This document shows positions 1-5,211 of a stretch of DNA of 6,281 nucleotides, one piece after another (position 1 is the stretch's first letter; the number at the start of each line of letters is the position of its first letter). The DNA comes from Candidatus Aenigmatarchaeota archaeon (GTDB taxonomy: Archaea > EX4484-52 > B79-G9). The stretch spans positions 1-6,281 of the forward strand of contig JAGLMX010000037.1 of assembly GCA_023139785.1 (NCBI GenBank), given 5' to 3'. A model generated the notes under the pieces. That model ran no database searches, had not been told where the DNA came from, and saw only the letters and a list, made by a program, of their open reading frames with translations. A program made the position numbers and the translations under genes.

Positions 1-116
1 TTTCCGTCTGAAAAACATGACACCTTTTTTATGTCTTTAGTGCTTATGACCTTCACATTTCTTATTGCGAACTTTGAAAGCAAGTCATATTCCTGTTTTG
101 AAAGAGACTTAATCAT
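1..116 (-). CDS. N-terminal fragment of a probable AbiEi-type antitoxin/transcriptional regulator (runs off the left edge)
   Basis: Reading the minus strand from the ATG at 116-114 gives 38 open codons to the window edge. The peptide begins MIKSLSKQEYDLLSKF and continues with a segment ending VISTKDIKKV. This is the shape of the first helix and the 'V-ST-DI' strand/helix of the small winged-helix domain in AbiEi-like predicted regulators of viral defence (an L-S-x-x-E-x-x-L-L-S start, then a short strand and a DI helix). An archaeal SD match, GGTG, lies 7 bases upstream of the ATG (plus-strand 124-127), and a TATA box lies at a suitable distance, so the start looks real. In known AbiE systems this protein represses its own promoter and counters an AbiEii nucleotidyltransferase toxin encoded next to it; that partner would lie outside the window. 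The family call rests on only 38 residues and is an inference. Another winged-helix regulator is possible. Confidence 0.5.
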   Translation of the reverse strand, partial: MIKSLSKQEYDLLSKFAIRNVKVISTKDIKKVSCFSDG

Positions 117-120
117 TTTA

Positions 121-157
121 GTGCACCATAATTACATTTTATGTAACTATTATGCAC
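121..157. promoter_or_regulatory. 37-bp imperfect palindrome, candidate operator of the divergent promoter
   Basis: Arms of 17 bases (121-137 and 141-157) flank a TTT centre. They match at 14 of 17 positions, including a perfect inner TTACAT/ATGTAA and a perfect outer GTGCA/TGCAC. The palindrome starts 5 bases upstream of the minus-strand ATG and spans the position where that transcript should begin (about 142, judged from the TATA box). It also contains that gene's SD. A protein bound here would block initiation, which fits the autorepression known for AbiEi-type antitoxins. An 11-base direct repeat, TGCACCRTAAT, is superimposed (122-132 and 153-163) with a 31-bp period, about three helical turns. 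Confidence 0.6.
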
Positions 158-164
158 CGTAATG

Positions 165-172
165 TTTATAAA
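165..172 (-). promoter_or_regulatory. TATA box for the AbiEi-like gene
   Basis: TTTATAAA is a self-complementary archaeal TATA-like box. On the minus strand its centre is about 26 bases from position 142, giving a leader of roughly 25 bases before the ATG at 116. Because the box is symmetric its direction is set only by context. The plus-strand gene has a better placed box at 193-200. Confidence 0.5.
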
Positions 173-192
173 TGTTTTTTTGATGGAGAAAC

Positions 193-200
193 TATTTAAA
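193..200 (+). promoter_or_regulatory. TATA box for the 329-residue protein gene
   Basis: TATTTAAA is preceded by the purine-rich GGAGAAAC, which could serve as a BRE. Its centre predicts transcription starting near 222, about 15 bases before the ATG at 238 or about 50 before the alternative ATG at 274. A second AT-rich box (TTAAATAAT, 211-219) would place the start close to 238-241 and give an almost leaderless message, so the exact start is uncertain. Confidence 0.5.
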
Positions 201-237
201 CACCAAAACGTTAAATAATCAACATCACTAACGAATA

Positions 238-1227
238 ATGACTAAAATATTACGTTTTGGTGGTGAGTCGGGTATGAATTCTGTAGAATGCAAAATCGGA
301 ACATATCGAGATGTGATTGAAGGGGCTTTATTGCCTGTGGCAACAAAAGGTATATATCTTGTTAACACAGTCAACCAAAAGGCACATAATGCCGTAGGTG
401 ACGTTCTAGAAAAAGTCAATGCATTTAAAAAAGGCGAATACGGCATTTCTAATCTTTTTTACGACATTGGTTCAACTCCTGTTGGTAAGACCGCAATGTG
501 TGTTTTCCCGTTGGCACTCTATGCAGGAACAATACACAGCCATTTGTCTGATTCAGAAACAGCCCAGAACATATATCGCCAGCTACTTGAAAATGATTCT
601 GAAATTATGGCCGCAGGAAGTGTGGGTCTTATTGTAAAAGACAACAAGATGCTGGTTGCTTTGGCAGGAATTGGCGGGCTTGCCCTTTTTGACGCCACTT
701 CCGGTGGGAACAACATACAATATTTAACACAATCTTTTTTAGATGGAATTGGTTCGGGCGGCAGCTCTGGTGACATACCACTTCAGGTAGTAGAAAATCT
801 TGATCTTCCAGCAAATGCTATTGTCGGTGACCCTCATATAAAAGAAGCATTCTTTGGTGGCTACAATGTCGAAGGAGACATAGAAAACAACCGATTCGTG
901 GTAGAAAATCAAGGTAACATGAACATAAATCCTGATGATGATGTGAAAGAGATGGTTGGAATTTTAGAGGAAGGCGGTAAAGGTATTGTTTATATGGATA
1001 TGGCTGCAGGATATGGAGCTAAAGTAATAATTCATGACGGAATAGAAATGATAGCTCAGTTTCCATTGCCTGGTGTTGAGCCTCTCGCTGAAGAAGGCGT
1101 TTTAAGGGCTGAATTAGATTTGCAGGGATTAGTTAATAAATACGAACTTACTTCAGATCAGGCACGCATTGTTGTTAGAAACATAAAAAATTATGATCTT
1201 GCTTTTGTTCGTTTTCATCCGAACTGA
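238..1227 (+). CDS. Hypothetical 329-residue soluble protein, possible degenerate PP2C/SpoIIE-like fold
   Basis: I do not recognise this gene. The product is acidic, with no signal peptide or clear membrane segment. The call rests on an open frame of 990 bases with a promoter and sensible spacing. Residues about 131-178 (AAGSVGLIVKDNK, then ALAGIGGLALF, then IQYLTQSFLD) resemble the PP2C order G-T/S-x-V-x-L-I-x-[D/N]-G-K, V-A-N-V-G-D-S-R-A, and LT-x-D-H. Residues about 38-60 (KGIYLVNTVNQKAHN) sit where PP2C has its VADG-GGH segment. The metal-binding Asp residues of those motifs are not present, so if the fold is right it is probably not a working phosphatase. Two starts are possible. ATG 238 has no SD. 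ATG 274 has a GGTGA SD at 262-266 and would remove 12 residues. The gene converges on the 1126-residue protein gene and overlaps its end by 13 bases. Confidence 0.75.
   Translation: MTKILRFGGESGMNSVECKIGTYRDVIEGALLPVATKGIYLVNTVNQKAHNAVGDVLEKVNAFKKGEYGISNLFYDIGSTPVGKTAMCVFPLALYAGTIHSHLSDSETAQNIYRQLLENDSEIMAAGSVGLIVKDNKMLVALAGIGGLALFDATSGGNNIQYLTQSFLDGIGSGGSSGDIPLQVVENLDLPANAIVGDPHIKEAFFGGYNVEGDIENNRFVVENQGNMNINPDDDVKEMVGILEEGGKGIVYMDMAAGYGAKVIIHDGIEMIAQFPLPGVEPLAEEGVLRAELDLQGLVNKYELTSDQARIVVRNIKNYDLAFVRFHPN
262..266 (+). promoter_or_regulatory. SD site favouring an internal start at 274
   Basis: GGTGA lies 7 bases upstream of ATG 274-276 and matches the archaeal anti-SD (CACCTCC) at good spacing. 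No such site precedes ATG 238. Either the true start is 274, or 238 is used on a short-leader transcript. Confidence 0.4.
1185..1190 (-). terminator. Candidate T-run terminator for the 1126-residue protein gene
   Basis: Six A on the plus strand read as T6 on the minus strand, 25 bases past the TGA at 1217-1215. Archaeal RNA polymerase often stops at plain oligo-T. The run lies inside the end of the convergent plus-strand gene. Confidence 0.3.
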
Positions 1228-4200
1228 TTCTTAGGCCACTTTGAGTCCATCTCTGCTATTTTTTCGCATGCAACAGCACCAGAGCCCACAACATATAGTA
1301 CGACTGGTGTCAGTCCACCCGCCGAGACAACTTCAATTCCGAGTGACAATGCAATAGAGCCCCAAAAGCATGTGTCCGCGGCATTTTTCCAGAACGTGTT
1401 CTCATTTGTTGCACAATAATTTGTGCCAAACCCTGCTTCTGAATAATCTCCCATTGACGAGGCATCCGGGGTTACGGTAATGCAGTTTCTAGCAGCGTCT
1501 TCGGCTATATCTAAAAAACCACCCAACCAAGAATTCTCGCAAACAGAAATTGTCTCTGCCGGCTTTTCATCATCTACATTGGGGATGATGTTAAGCGGGA
1601 CGGGGAATGCATTTAGTGTTTGACTAAGCTTCGTGTAAACTGGAGGCACTTGCATTATAACGTACTCCGGCTGCCAGAATTGTTTGCATGCACCAGCAAG
1701 GTCTTCAGCACATTGCTTATAAGGTGCCCGAAGATTATTGTCATCATCATATAGTTTTTCATCTACGCAGTTTTGTAACGTATCTATAATGTCTTCTCCG
1801 GCTATAACAGGACAATCTTCAAAAGGACCAAAATCGTCACTCACATCCAATAGAGTCCACGCACTTGGTGCATAGGTTATTGTTAGTACATCATACGTAT
1901 CAGGTTCAAGGGGCGGATCCCAAATTCGTATGAACTTCTCAGTTAAAACATATGTTGTCGGACACTGTCCATCTGCTTTAAGGTCTACTGGAATCTTTTC
2001 CGGTTCGCCATCGTATTTTCCATTACCATTTGCATCAAGGACACAAGCTATTTTATCAATGCGATATGCTATAATATCTTGGCCGTAAAACGTCTCGCAC
2101 TTGCAAGCACTTGCACTTGACGCCACTGTAAGGTCTGTCTTGCATGGGCTTATCAGGTGCATGCGGAGTGTCTGATCCTCAGAAAAACCTGCAAGGGAAA
2201 CCAGGTCATTATACTCAGCTTTCACATCACTTCCTTCACCAAACCCGAAAGTGCTTCCCGCGTCCAGCCCTCTATTGGCAGCAAACCATTTCGGGTAGTG
2301 CAGGCAGACTTGTCCCTGCCCACAGGACTTGTATTTTTCAAGGTTCGCGTCTTTAGTCATAGCAAGATAAGATATTGCAAGCGTCCCAACCATAGCTGCT
2401 TTCTGGAGGTTAGGCGATATCAGGCCGTCCCCTCTTTTTTGTCCGGTCATCCCGCTTAATAATGCATCTGCATCATCTTTGAGCGTGTTCATTCCGTCAA
2501 TTACGCCTTCCCCCCCCTCCTTTTCAAGAGCCGAATATGTCTCGCCATACACCTCGTCAATGTATGTTCCGGCACAGTCACCACAGGCTTTTTTCAGGTC
2601 ATATGTTTTACTGAGTACATCGTCATAACTCATCTCTGCAATCTCCCCTGCCTCTGCCCGCATATTTTTTTCAAAAGCTTTCTTGTACCCAGGTGTTTTC
2701 GAAAGCCCACGCAAATTTCTGAACATCTTAAAACCATCTTTTGCGGATTTGTCCACTATTGCTCTTACTCCTGCGTCGCTTGAAATCTCTTTTACCATGG
2801 CGGCTTTAAGACCAGCTTCCATATCTTCTGTGAGAAGCTTTTCATCGGGACCCGCAGTCGGGTCTGCTTGCTTTTTCCATGCAGTTTTCATCGTGGTAAT
2901 GTCGTCAAGTAGCTTTATCTGGTTGAGTGACTTGGAATGTACCTCTAATGTTTTTTCTACACCGGTGTCGTCTAGCATTAGAAGAAGCGAATCCGAAGGA
3001 ACATCATCCCCACTGCTTCTTACGAGAAGGGCCATATCTGCCATGAACTTCTCCTGTTGCATGAGCGGAAGTAAGTCGTAGACGCCCTTTATCGTGGTAA
3101 TTTCATCCCCTACAGCATCAGCGCTTTTTTTGAGCATACCCTCTGTCAATGTACTGGATATTTTTGTCTCAATCTGAGGTACGCCGTGAAAAGAACTGGA
3201 AAACTTGCGAGCCAGTATTTTTTTAAGAGCTGTCTCCCCTCCGTATTCCAGAGTGAGCCTTTCAAGGCCGGCTTTATGTCCTTTAGATAAGGCTGCACGA
3301 AGGCCTTCTTTTTTGAGTACCGCAAGCGTTAGGCCTTTGCTTGTTGTCATAATGGCTGTCTTTGATGCTTTAAGCACGCCACCGCCAAGATTCATGAATC
3401 CGCCAAGGGCAACAGTAGCAAGAACCGCACTCATGCTGTCATATTTCCAGACACCTTCAATGCCTATTGGAAATGTCTCGTGGTAGACAGTGTATTTTGG
3501 CTCTCCAAATACCCCAACCCATTTTGCAGCAGCATCTATAATATCTCCGTCAATGCGCTGCGGCAGCTCAAACGCCTTTACCGTGCACTGTAAATCCAAT
3601 GCATCCGGAACAGCACAAAAAGGACCGCCTTCAGTATATGTGCAGCCGATTCCGCCGCAATCCTCTGCTTTGACATATACTCTCACGCCCATAGGCGGTG
3701 CAAGAATCGGGCAAACATAAATATTACCATCTGTACCACACATCCTTTTGCCGATAATAAGACATGGTGTGATAAAAGGTGCTACCGTTTCCCCGGCATT
3801 TATGGCTTTATCGCACACCACCACCGTTCTCCCAAACCTCATTGCCGTGCCTGGATGGTCTGCAACTATCTTGTCTGCATCTCCTTCAAGTTGTTTTGTA
3901 CTCATCTCCACACACTGGCCCTCCAGCTCATAGTATCCACTATCGCAGCAGTAGACGTCTTTATCAATTAGGTCTTTCTCACAGCATACAACATTTTCAG
4001 CCTCTTTGTCGCACACATAAGTGTTGGCAGGACCATCCTCGCTTGCGCAAGTGTCTATGCCGTCTATATTACAATCCTCAGGAGTCTCAAAAAAGCGGCC
4101 TGTAATCTTGTTATCACCGCCGGACCACTCAGACAGTTTCCCGAGAATTCCGCCGGAATTTGTCGTTATTGCACTAAATGTCGGCGTGAAAACGCCGTAG

Positions 4201-4595
4201 CCGGACAAGTCACCGACGCAGGATGCGAACCAGTCTCCTTGTTTGTCGTCTGAAGCCCCCAGTTTCTGAAACAAGGTTGGTCTTACAGGAGCTCCTGGTT
4301 GTGTGGGGTCATCTATATACGAAAGCCGCGTGCCAAGCTTGTTGCTGTCTTGGCTGGACCAGTACGCTGTAACATCAATTGCACAGGCAAGAGCTTTTGT
4401 TGAGTCTACGGCAATCTGGGCGTCATCAGACTCACCCCAGCCGAACAGGAGATTCATTTTGTCGTAAAGATAGTCTACAGTGTTTCTAAAATCCTCGTTT
4501 GTATACCACAGGTACACTATACTTACAGAAATAGCGACAACCACTACGAACATTACAACTTGCCCCATAGTTCTATTAGCAGGTTCGGCACCCAT
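1215..4595 (-). CDS. Large Cys-rich multi-pass surface/membrane protein, 1126 residues, unknown family
   Basis: I do not recognise a family. A hydrophobic segment at residues 12-30 follows a 10-residue N-tail and should be an uncleaved anchor. Further hydrophobic stretches lie at about 388-407, 731-746 and 1077-1109. Cys is sharply partitioned: 18 in residues 71-337, none in 338-670, and 18 in 671-1110. The middle (about 408-730) is lysine-rich and helical. Positive-inside logic therefore gives N-in, Cys-rich outside, K-rich middle inside, Cys-rich outside, C-terminus inside. The first outer part holds a knot-like run C195, C204-C205, C216-C217, C228. The second holds a calcium-loop-like segment at 854-865 (D854, N856, N858, D862, E864). 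One CGDC pair (671-674) sits just before the third membrane segment. The ATG at 4595 is supported by a TATA box 26 bases upstream and the absence of an SD, which fits leaderless expression. The ORF is intact despite a G8 tract at codons 693-696. A role in adhesion or envelope structure is inference only. Confidence 0.85.
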   Translation of the reverse strand: MGAEPANRTMGQVVMFVVVVAISVSIVYLWYTNEDFRNTVDYLYDKMNLLFGWGESDDAQIAVDSTKALACAIDVTAYWSSQDSNKLGTRLSYIDDPTQPGAPVRPTLFQKLGASDDKQGDWFASCVGDLSGYGVFTPTFSAITTNSGGILGKLSEWSGGDNKITGRFFETPEDCNIDGIDTCASEDGPANTYVCDKEAENVVCCEKDLIDKDVYCCDSGYYELEGQCVEMSTKQLEGDADKIVADHPGTAMRFGRTVVVCDKAINAGETVAPFITPCLIIGKRMCGTDGNIYVCPILAPPMGVRVYVKAEDCGGIGCTYTEGGPFCAVPDALDLQCTVKAFELPQRIDGDIIDAAAKWVGVFGEPKYTVYHETFPIGIEGVWKYDSMSAVLATVALGGFMNLGGGVLKASKTAIMTTSKGLTLAVLKKEGLRAALSKGHKAGLERLTLEYGGETALKKILARKFSSSFHGVPQIETKISSTLTEGMLKKSADAVGDEITTIKGVYDLLPLMQQEKFMADMALLVRSSGDDVPSDSLLLMLDDTGVEKTLEVHSKSLNQIKLLDDITTMKTAWKKQADPTAGPDEKLLTEDMEAGLKAAMVKEISSDAGVRAIVDKSAKDGFKMFRNLRGLSKTPGYKKAFEKNMRAEAGEIAEMSYDDVLSKTYDLKKACGDCAGTYIDEVYGETYSALEKEGGEGVIDGMNTLKDDADALLSGMTGQKRGDGLISPNLQKAAMVGTLAISYLAMTKDANLEKYKSCGQGQVCLHYPKWFAANRGLDAGSTFGFGEGSDVKAEYNDLVSLAGFSEDQTLRMHLISPCKTDLTVASSASACKCETFYGQDIIAYRIDKIACVLDANGNGKYDGEPEKIPVDLKADGQCPTTYVLTEKFIRIWDPPLEPDTYDVLTITYAPSAWTLLDVSDDFGPFEDCPVIAGEDIIDTLQNCVDEKLYDDDNNLRAPYKQCAEDLAGACKQFWQPEYVIMQVPPVYTKLSQTLNAFPVPLNIIPNVDDEKPAETISVCENSWLGGFLDIAEDAARNCITVTPDASSMGDYSEAGFGTNYCATNENTFWKNAADTCFWGSIALSLGIEVVSAGGLTPVVLYVVGSGAVACEKIAEMDSKWPKNQFG
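1259..1264 (+). terminator. Candidate T-run terminator for the 329-residue protein gene
   Basis: TTTTTT begins 32 bases after the TGA at 1225-1227. It is the first T-run of six beyond the gene and lies inside the 3' end of the opposing gene. Short T-runs are common, so support is modest. Confidence 0.3.
2510..2517 (-). repeat. G8 homopolymer inside the surface-protein gene
   Basis: Eight C on the plus strand read as eight G across codons 693-696 (Glu-Gly-Gly-Glu) of the 1126-residue protein, with the frame intact here. Tracts of this length in envelope protein genes are known slip sites in bacteria. A gain or loss of one base would remove the third membrane segment and the second Cys-rich part. 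Confidence 0.6.
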
Positions 4596-4617
4596 TAGAA
4601 AAAATTGTGTGGGAGAG

Positions 4618-4625
4618 TATATATA
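4618..4625 (-). promoter_or_regulatory. TATA box of the 1126-residue protein gene (leaderless promoter)
   Basis: TATATATA is centred about 26-27 bases upstream of the ATG at 4595, the usual archaeal TATA-to-start distance, so transcription should begin at or next to the A of the ATG. No SD is present in the intervening bases. This is the clearest promoter in the window. Confidence 0.7.
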
Positions 4626-4685
4626 GTATGCAGATTTTTGTCATGCACAGATGCTATTGATGGAAACAGTGTTTCATTATAATTT

Positions 4686-4701
4686 AGTTCATTGTTGAAC
4701 T
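4686..4701. repeat. Short hairpin, 6-bp arms
   Basis: AGTTCA and TGAACT pair perfectly around a TTGT loop. It lies about 60-75 bases upstream of the leaderless promoter, too far to be a simple operator at the start site. Role unknown. Confidence 0.4.
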
Positions 4702-4744
4702 CACGAATTTTGTCATTCTTTAGCCGCCCAGTTATTTGCTTGGT

Positions 4745-4760
4745 CGTTACATCTGTAACG
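4745..4760. promoter_or_regulatory. Dyad CGTTACA-TC-TGTAACG, possible protein-binding site
   Basis: Two perfect 7-base arms lie around a 2-base centre, with an outer CCGCC (4724-4728)/GGCGG (4763-4767) pair that could extend it. The TTACA/TGTAA half-sites also occur in the palindrome at 121-157, so one regulator might read both. A 2-base centre suits a protein dimer better than an RNA hairpin. Confidence 0.35.
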
Positions 4761-4897
4761 TAGGCGGTCTGTACAAATGTAAAAAGACATGTTTTCAAAA
4801 AATTAATCAGATGAGCCCGAAAAATAGAACCCATACTCTTTTTGCGCAACCGCTCTATGTCCTTTACAATGCCAGTCGCACCGTTTGCGTGAATTTT

Positions 4898-4937
4898 GAA
4901 ACCATAATAATTTATGGAGTTTCGTATTTTTCGAAAC
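4898..4937. repeat. Overlapping inverted repeats built on GAAAC/GTTTC
   Basis: GAAACCATAA (4898-4907) can pair with TTATGG-AG-TTTC (4912-4923, with a two-base bulge). Alternatively GTTTCG (4919-4924) can pair with CGAAAC (4932-4937). The two folds exclude each other. No regular repeat-spacer spacing is present, so this is not a CRISPR array. Confidence 0.35.
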
Positions 4938-4966
4938 CTGTCAAACTGTTCAGCAAGCTTTATCTA

Positions 4967-5008
4967 CAACCGTTAAAACTCCTTCCTTTAGGATGGAGTT
5001 ATCGGTTG
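4967..5008. repeat. Hairpin 1 of an IS200/IS605-like pair
   Basis: The inner stem 4978-4986/4991-4999 (ACTCCTTCC against GGATGGAGT, one T-T mismatch) closes a TTTA loop. A second stem, CAACCG (4967-4972)/CGGTTG (5003-5008), encloses it across small internal loops. The TCC-TTTA-GG tip is shared with the hairpin at 5103-5124 in the same orientation. This tip is familiar from the ends of IS200/IS605 and TnpB-only elements, where single-strand hairpins at both ends are read by the TnpA transposase. No tnpA or tnpB frame is present nearby. Confidence 0.5.
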
Positions 5009-5016
5009 GAGTTTCA

Positions 5017-5076
5017 GAAATCTGCTTCGCAGATTTCCTGCATTTCTGAAATGCAGGAAATGCGGGCGGCATTTCC
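5017..5076. repeat. Tandem array of three palindromes built on GAAATGC-like units
   Basis: Three inverted repeats lie end to end: GAAATCTGC/GCAGATTTC (5017-5025/5029-5037), CCTGCATTTC/GAAATGCAGG (5037-5046/5048-5057) and GGAAATGC/GCATTTCC (5056-5063/5069-5076). All arms are perfect. Because the units are alike, arms of different palindromes can also pair with each other, so the region could switch between folds. It fills the space between the two IS200/IS605-like hairpins. Confidence 0.6.
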
Positions 5077-5082
5077 GAAAAG

Positions 5083-5164
5083 CTTAAAACCGAACCAATC
5101 AAACCCCGTCCTTTAGGGCGGGGTCGCATAGAGGTTTTATGATTTTTCATAGTTCGGTTTTCAG
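5083..5164. repeat. 13-base inverted repeat enclosing hairpin 2
   Basis: CTTAAAACCGAAC (5083-5095) matches the complement of 5152-5164 at 12 of 13 positions, and the inner 10 bases are perfect. The enclosed 56 bases contain the hairpin at 5103-5124. Hairpin 1 is likewise enclosed by an ACCG/CGGT stem, so the two units have the same two-level design. Confidence 0.5.
5103..5124. repeat. Hairpin 2 of an IS200/IS605-like pair (ACCCCGTCC-TTTA-GGGCGGGGT)
   Basis: The nine-base arms 5103-5111 and 5116-5124 pair fully, with one T-G pair, around a TTTA loop. Compared with hairpin 1 over 23 aligned bases, 18 are identical. The changes keep or improve pairing: T-A becomes C-G, the T-T mismatch becomes G-C, and T-A becomes T-G. 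The CCCCGTCCTTTAGGGCGGGG form is a common end signature of IS605/TnpB elements in archaea and bacteria. A GC-rich hairpin not followed by a T-run is a poor fit for an intrinsic terminator. Confidence 0.55.
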
Positions 5165-5170
5165 AAACCC

Positions 5171-5177
5171 AAAAAAA
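5171..5177 (-). terminator. Candidate T7 terminator for the MNT-HEPN transcript
   Basis: Seven A on the plus strand read as T7 on the minus strand, the longest such run between the HEPN stop and the palindromic block. It lies 149 bases past the stop, so a minus transcript ending here would be antisense to the small ORF at 5212-5316. A shorter T5 at 5232-5228 could act earlier. Confidence 0.3.
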
Positions 5178-5187
5178 GCACTCGTGA

Positions 5188-5202
5188 TTATATAGTTGAG
5201 GT
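5188..5202 (+). promoter_or_regulatory. TATA-like box and SD of the small ORF
   Basis: TTATATA (5188-5194) precedes GAGGT (5198-5202), which lies 9 bases before ATG 5212 and matches the archaeal anti-SD. If the TATA box is used, transcription would start near 5214-5217 and lose the SD. The SD therefore implies a transcript that begins further upstream, for instance in the palindromic block. The two signals may not both be used. Confidence 0.4.
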
Positions 5203-5211
5203 CGTTACTAA

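Larger units (their letters stand above)
4596..5211. other. 616-base hairpin-rich stretch with no convincing gene
   Basis: Frames open here on both strands, but their peptides are unlike each other in composition, lack SD sites, and run through obvious palindromes, so I read none as a gene. The stretch contains the promoter of the 1126-residue protein at its left end, several simple dyads (4686-4701, 4745-4760, 4898-4937), a dense palindromic block (4967-5164) and the promoter of the small ORF at its right end. The density of inverted repeats is far above the rest of the window. It suggests a mobile-element remnant or a structured RNA. Confidence 0.6.

Noticed and set aside
238..276. Aspartokinase-like beginning (ILRFGGESG resembles the KFGGTS motif)
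   Set aside because: The match ends after a few residues and the rest of the protein has no kinase features. The stretch may even lie upstream of the true start.
2683..3081. Plus-strand frame of 132 codons and other plus-strand frames between 2144 and 4105
   Set aside because: They lie opposite the long minus-strand gene, show Ser/Pro-rich shadow composition, and lack SD sites.
4595..4849. Minus-strand frame of 84 codons ending with a stop that overlaps the ATG of the 1126-residue protein
   Set aside because: The TATA box of the downstream gene lies inside it, it has no SD, and the peptide has no recognisable pattern. The overlap is probably chance.
4898..5076. Possible CRISPR repeats (several GTTTC/GAAAC and GAAATGC units)
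   Set aside because: The units are palindromic or overlapping, unequal in length, and not separated by regular unique spacers. No cas gene is present.
4736..5116. Plus-strand frame of 126 codons
   Set aside because: It runs through all the main palindromes, has no SD, and its composition is erratic. It is probably non-coding.
5103..5124. Bacterial-type intrinsic terminator
   Set aside because: The GC-rich stem is not followed by a T-run on either strand, and a related hairpin lies 125 bases away in the same orientation, which fits an element end better.
4950..5150. Minus-strand frame of 66 codons containing RPRPKGRG
   Set aside because: That motif is simply the translation of the GC-rich IS605-like hairpin, a familiar false-gene signature.
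4596..5211. tRNA or known structural RNA gene
   Set aside because: I see no cloverleaf with a GTTCGAATC-like T-arm and no recognisable RNase P or SRP core.
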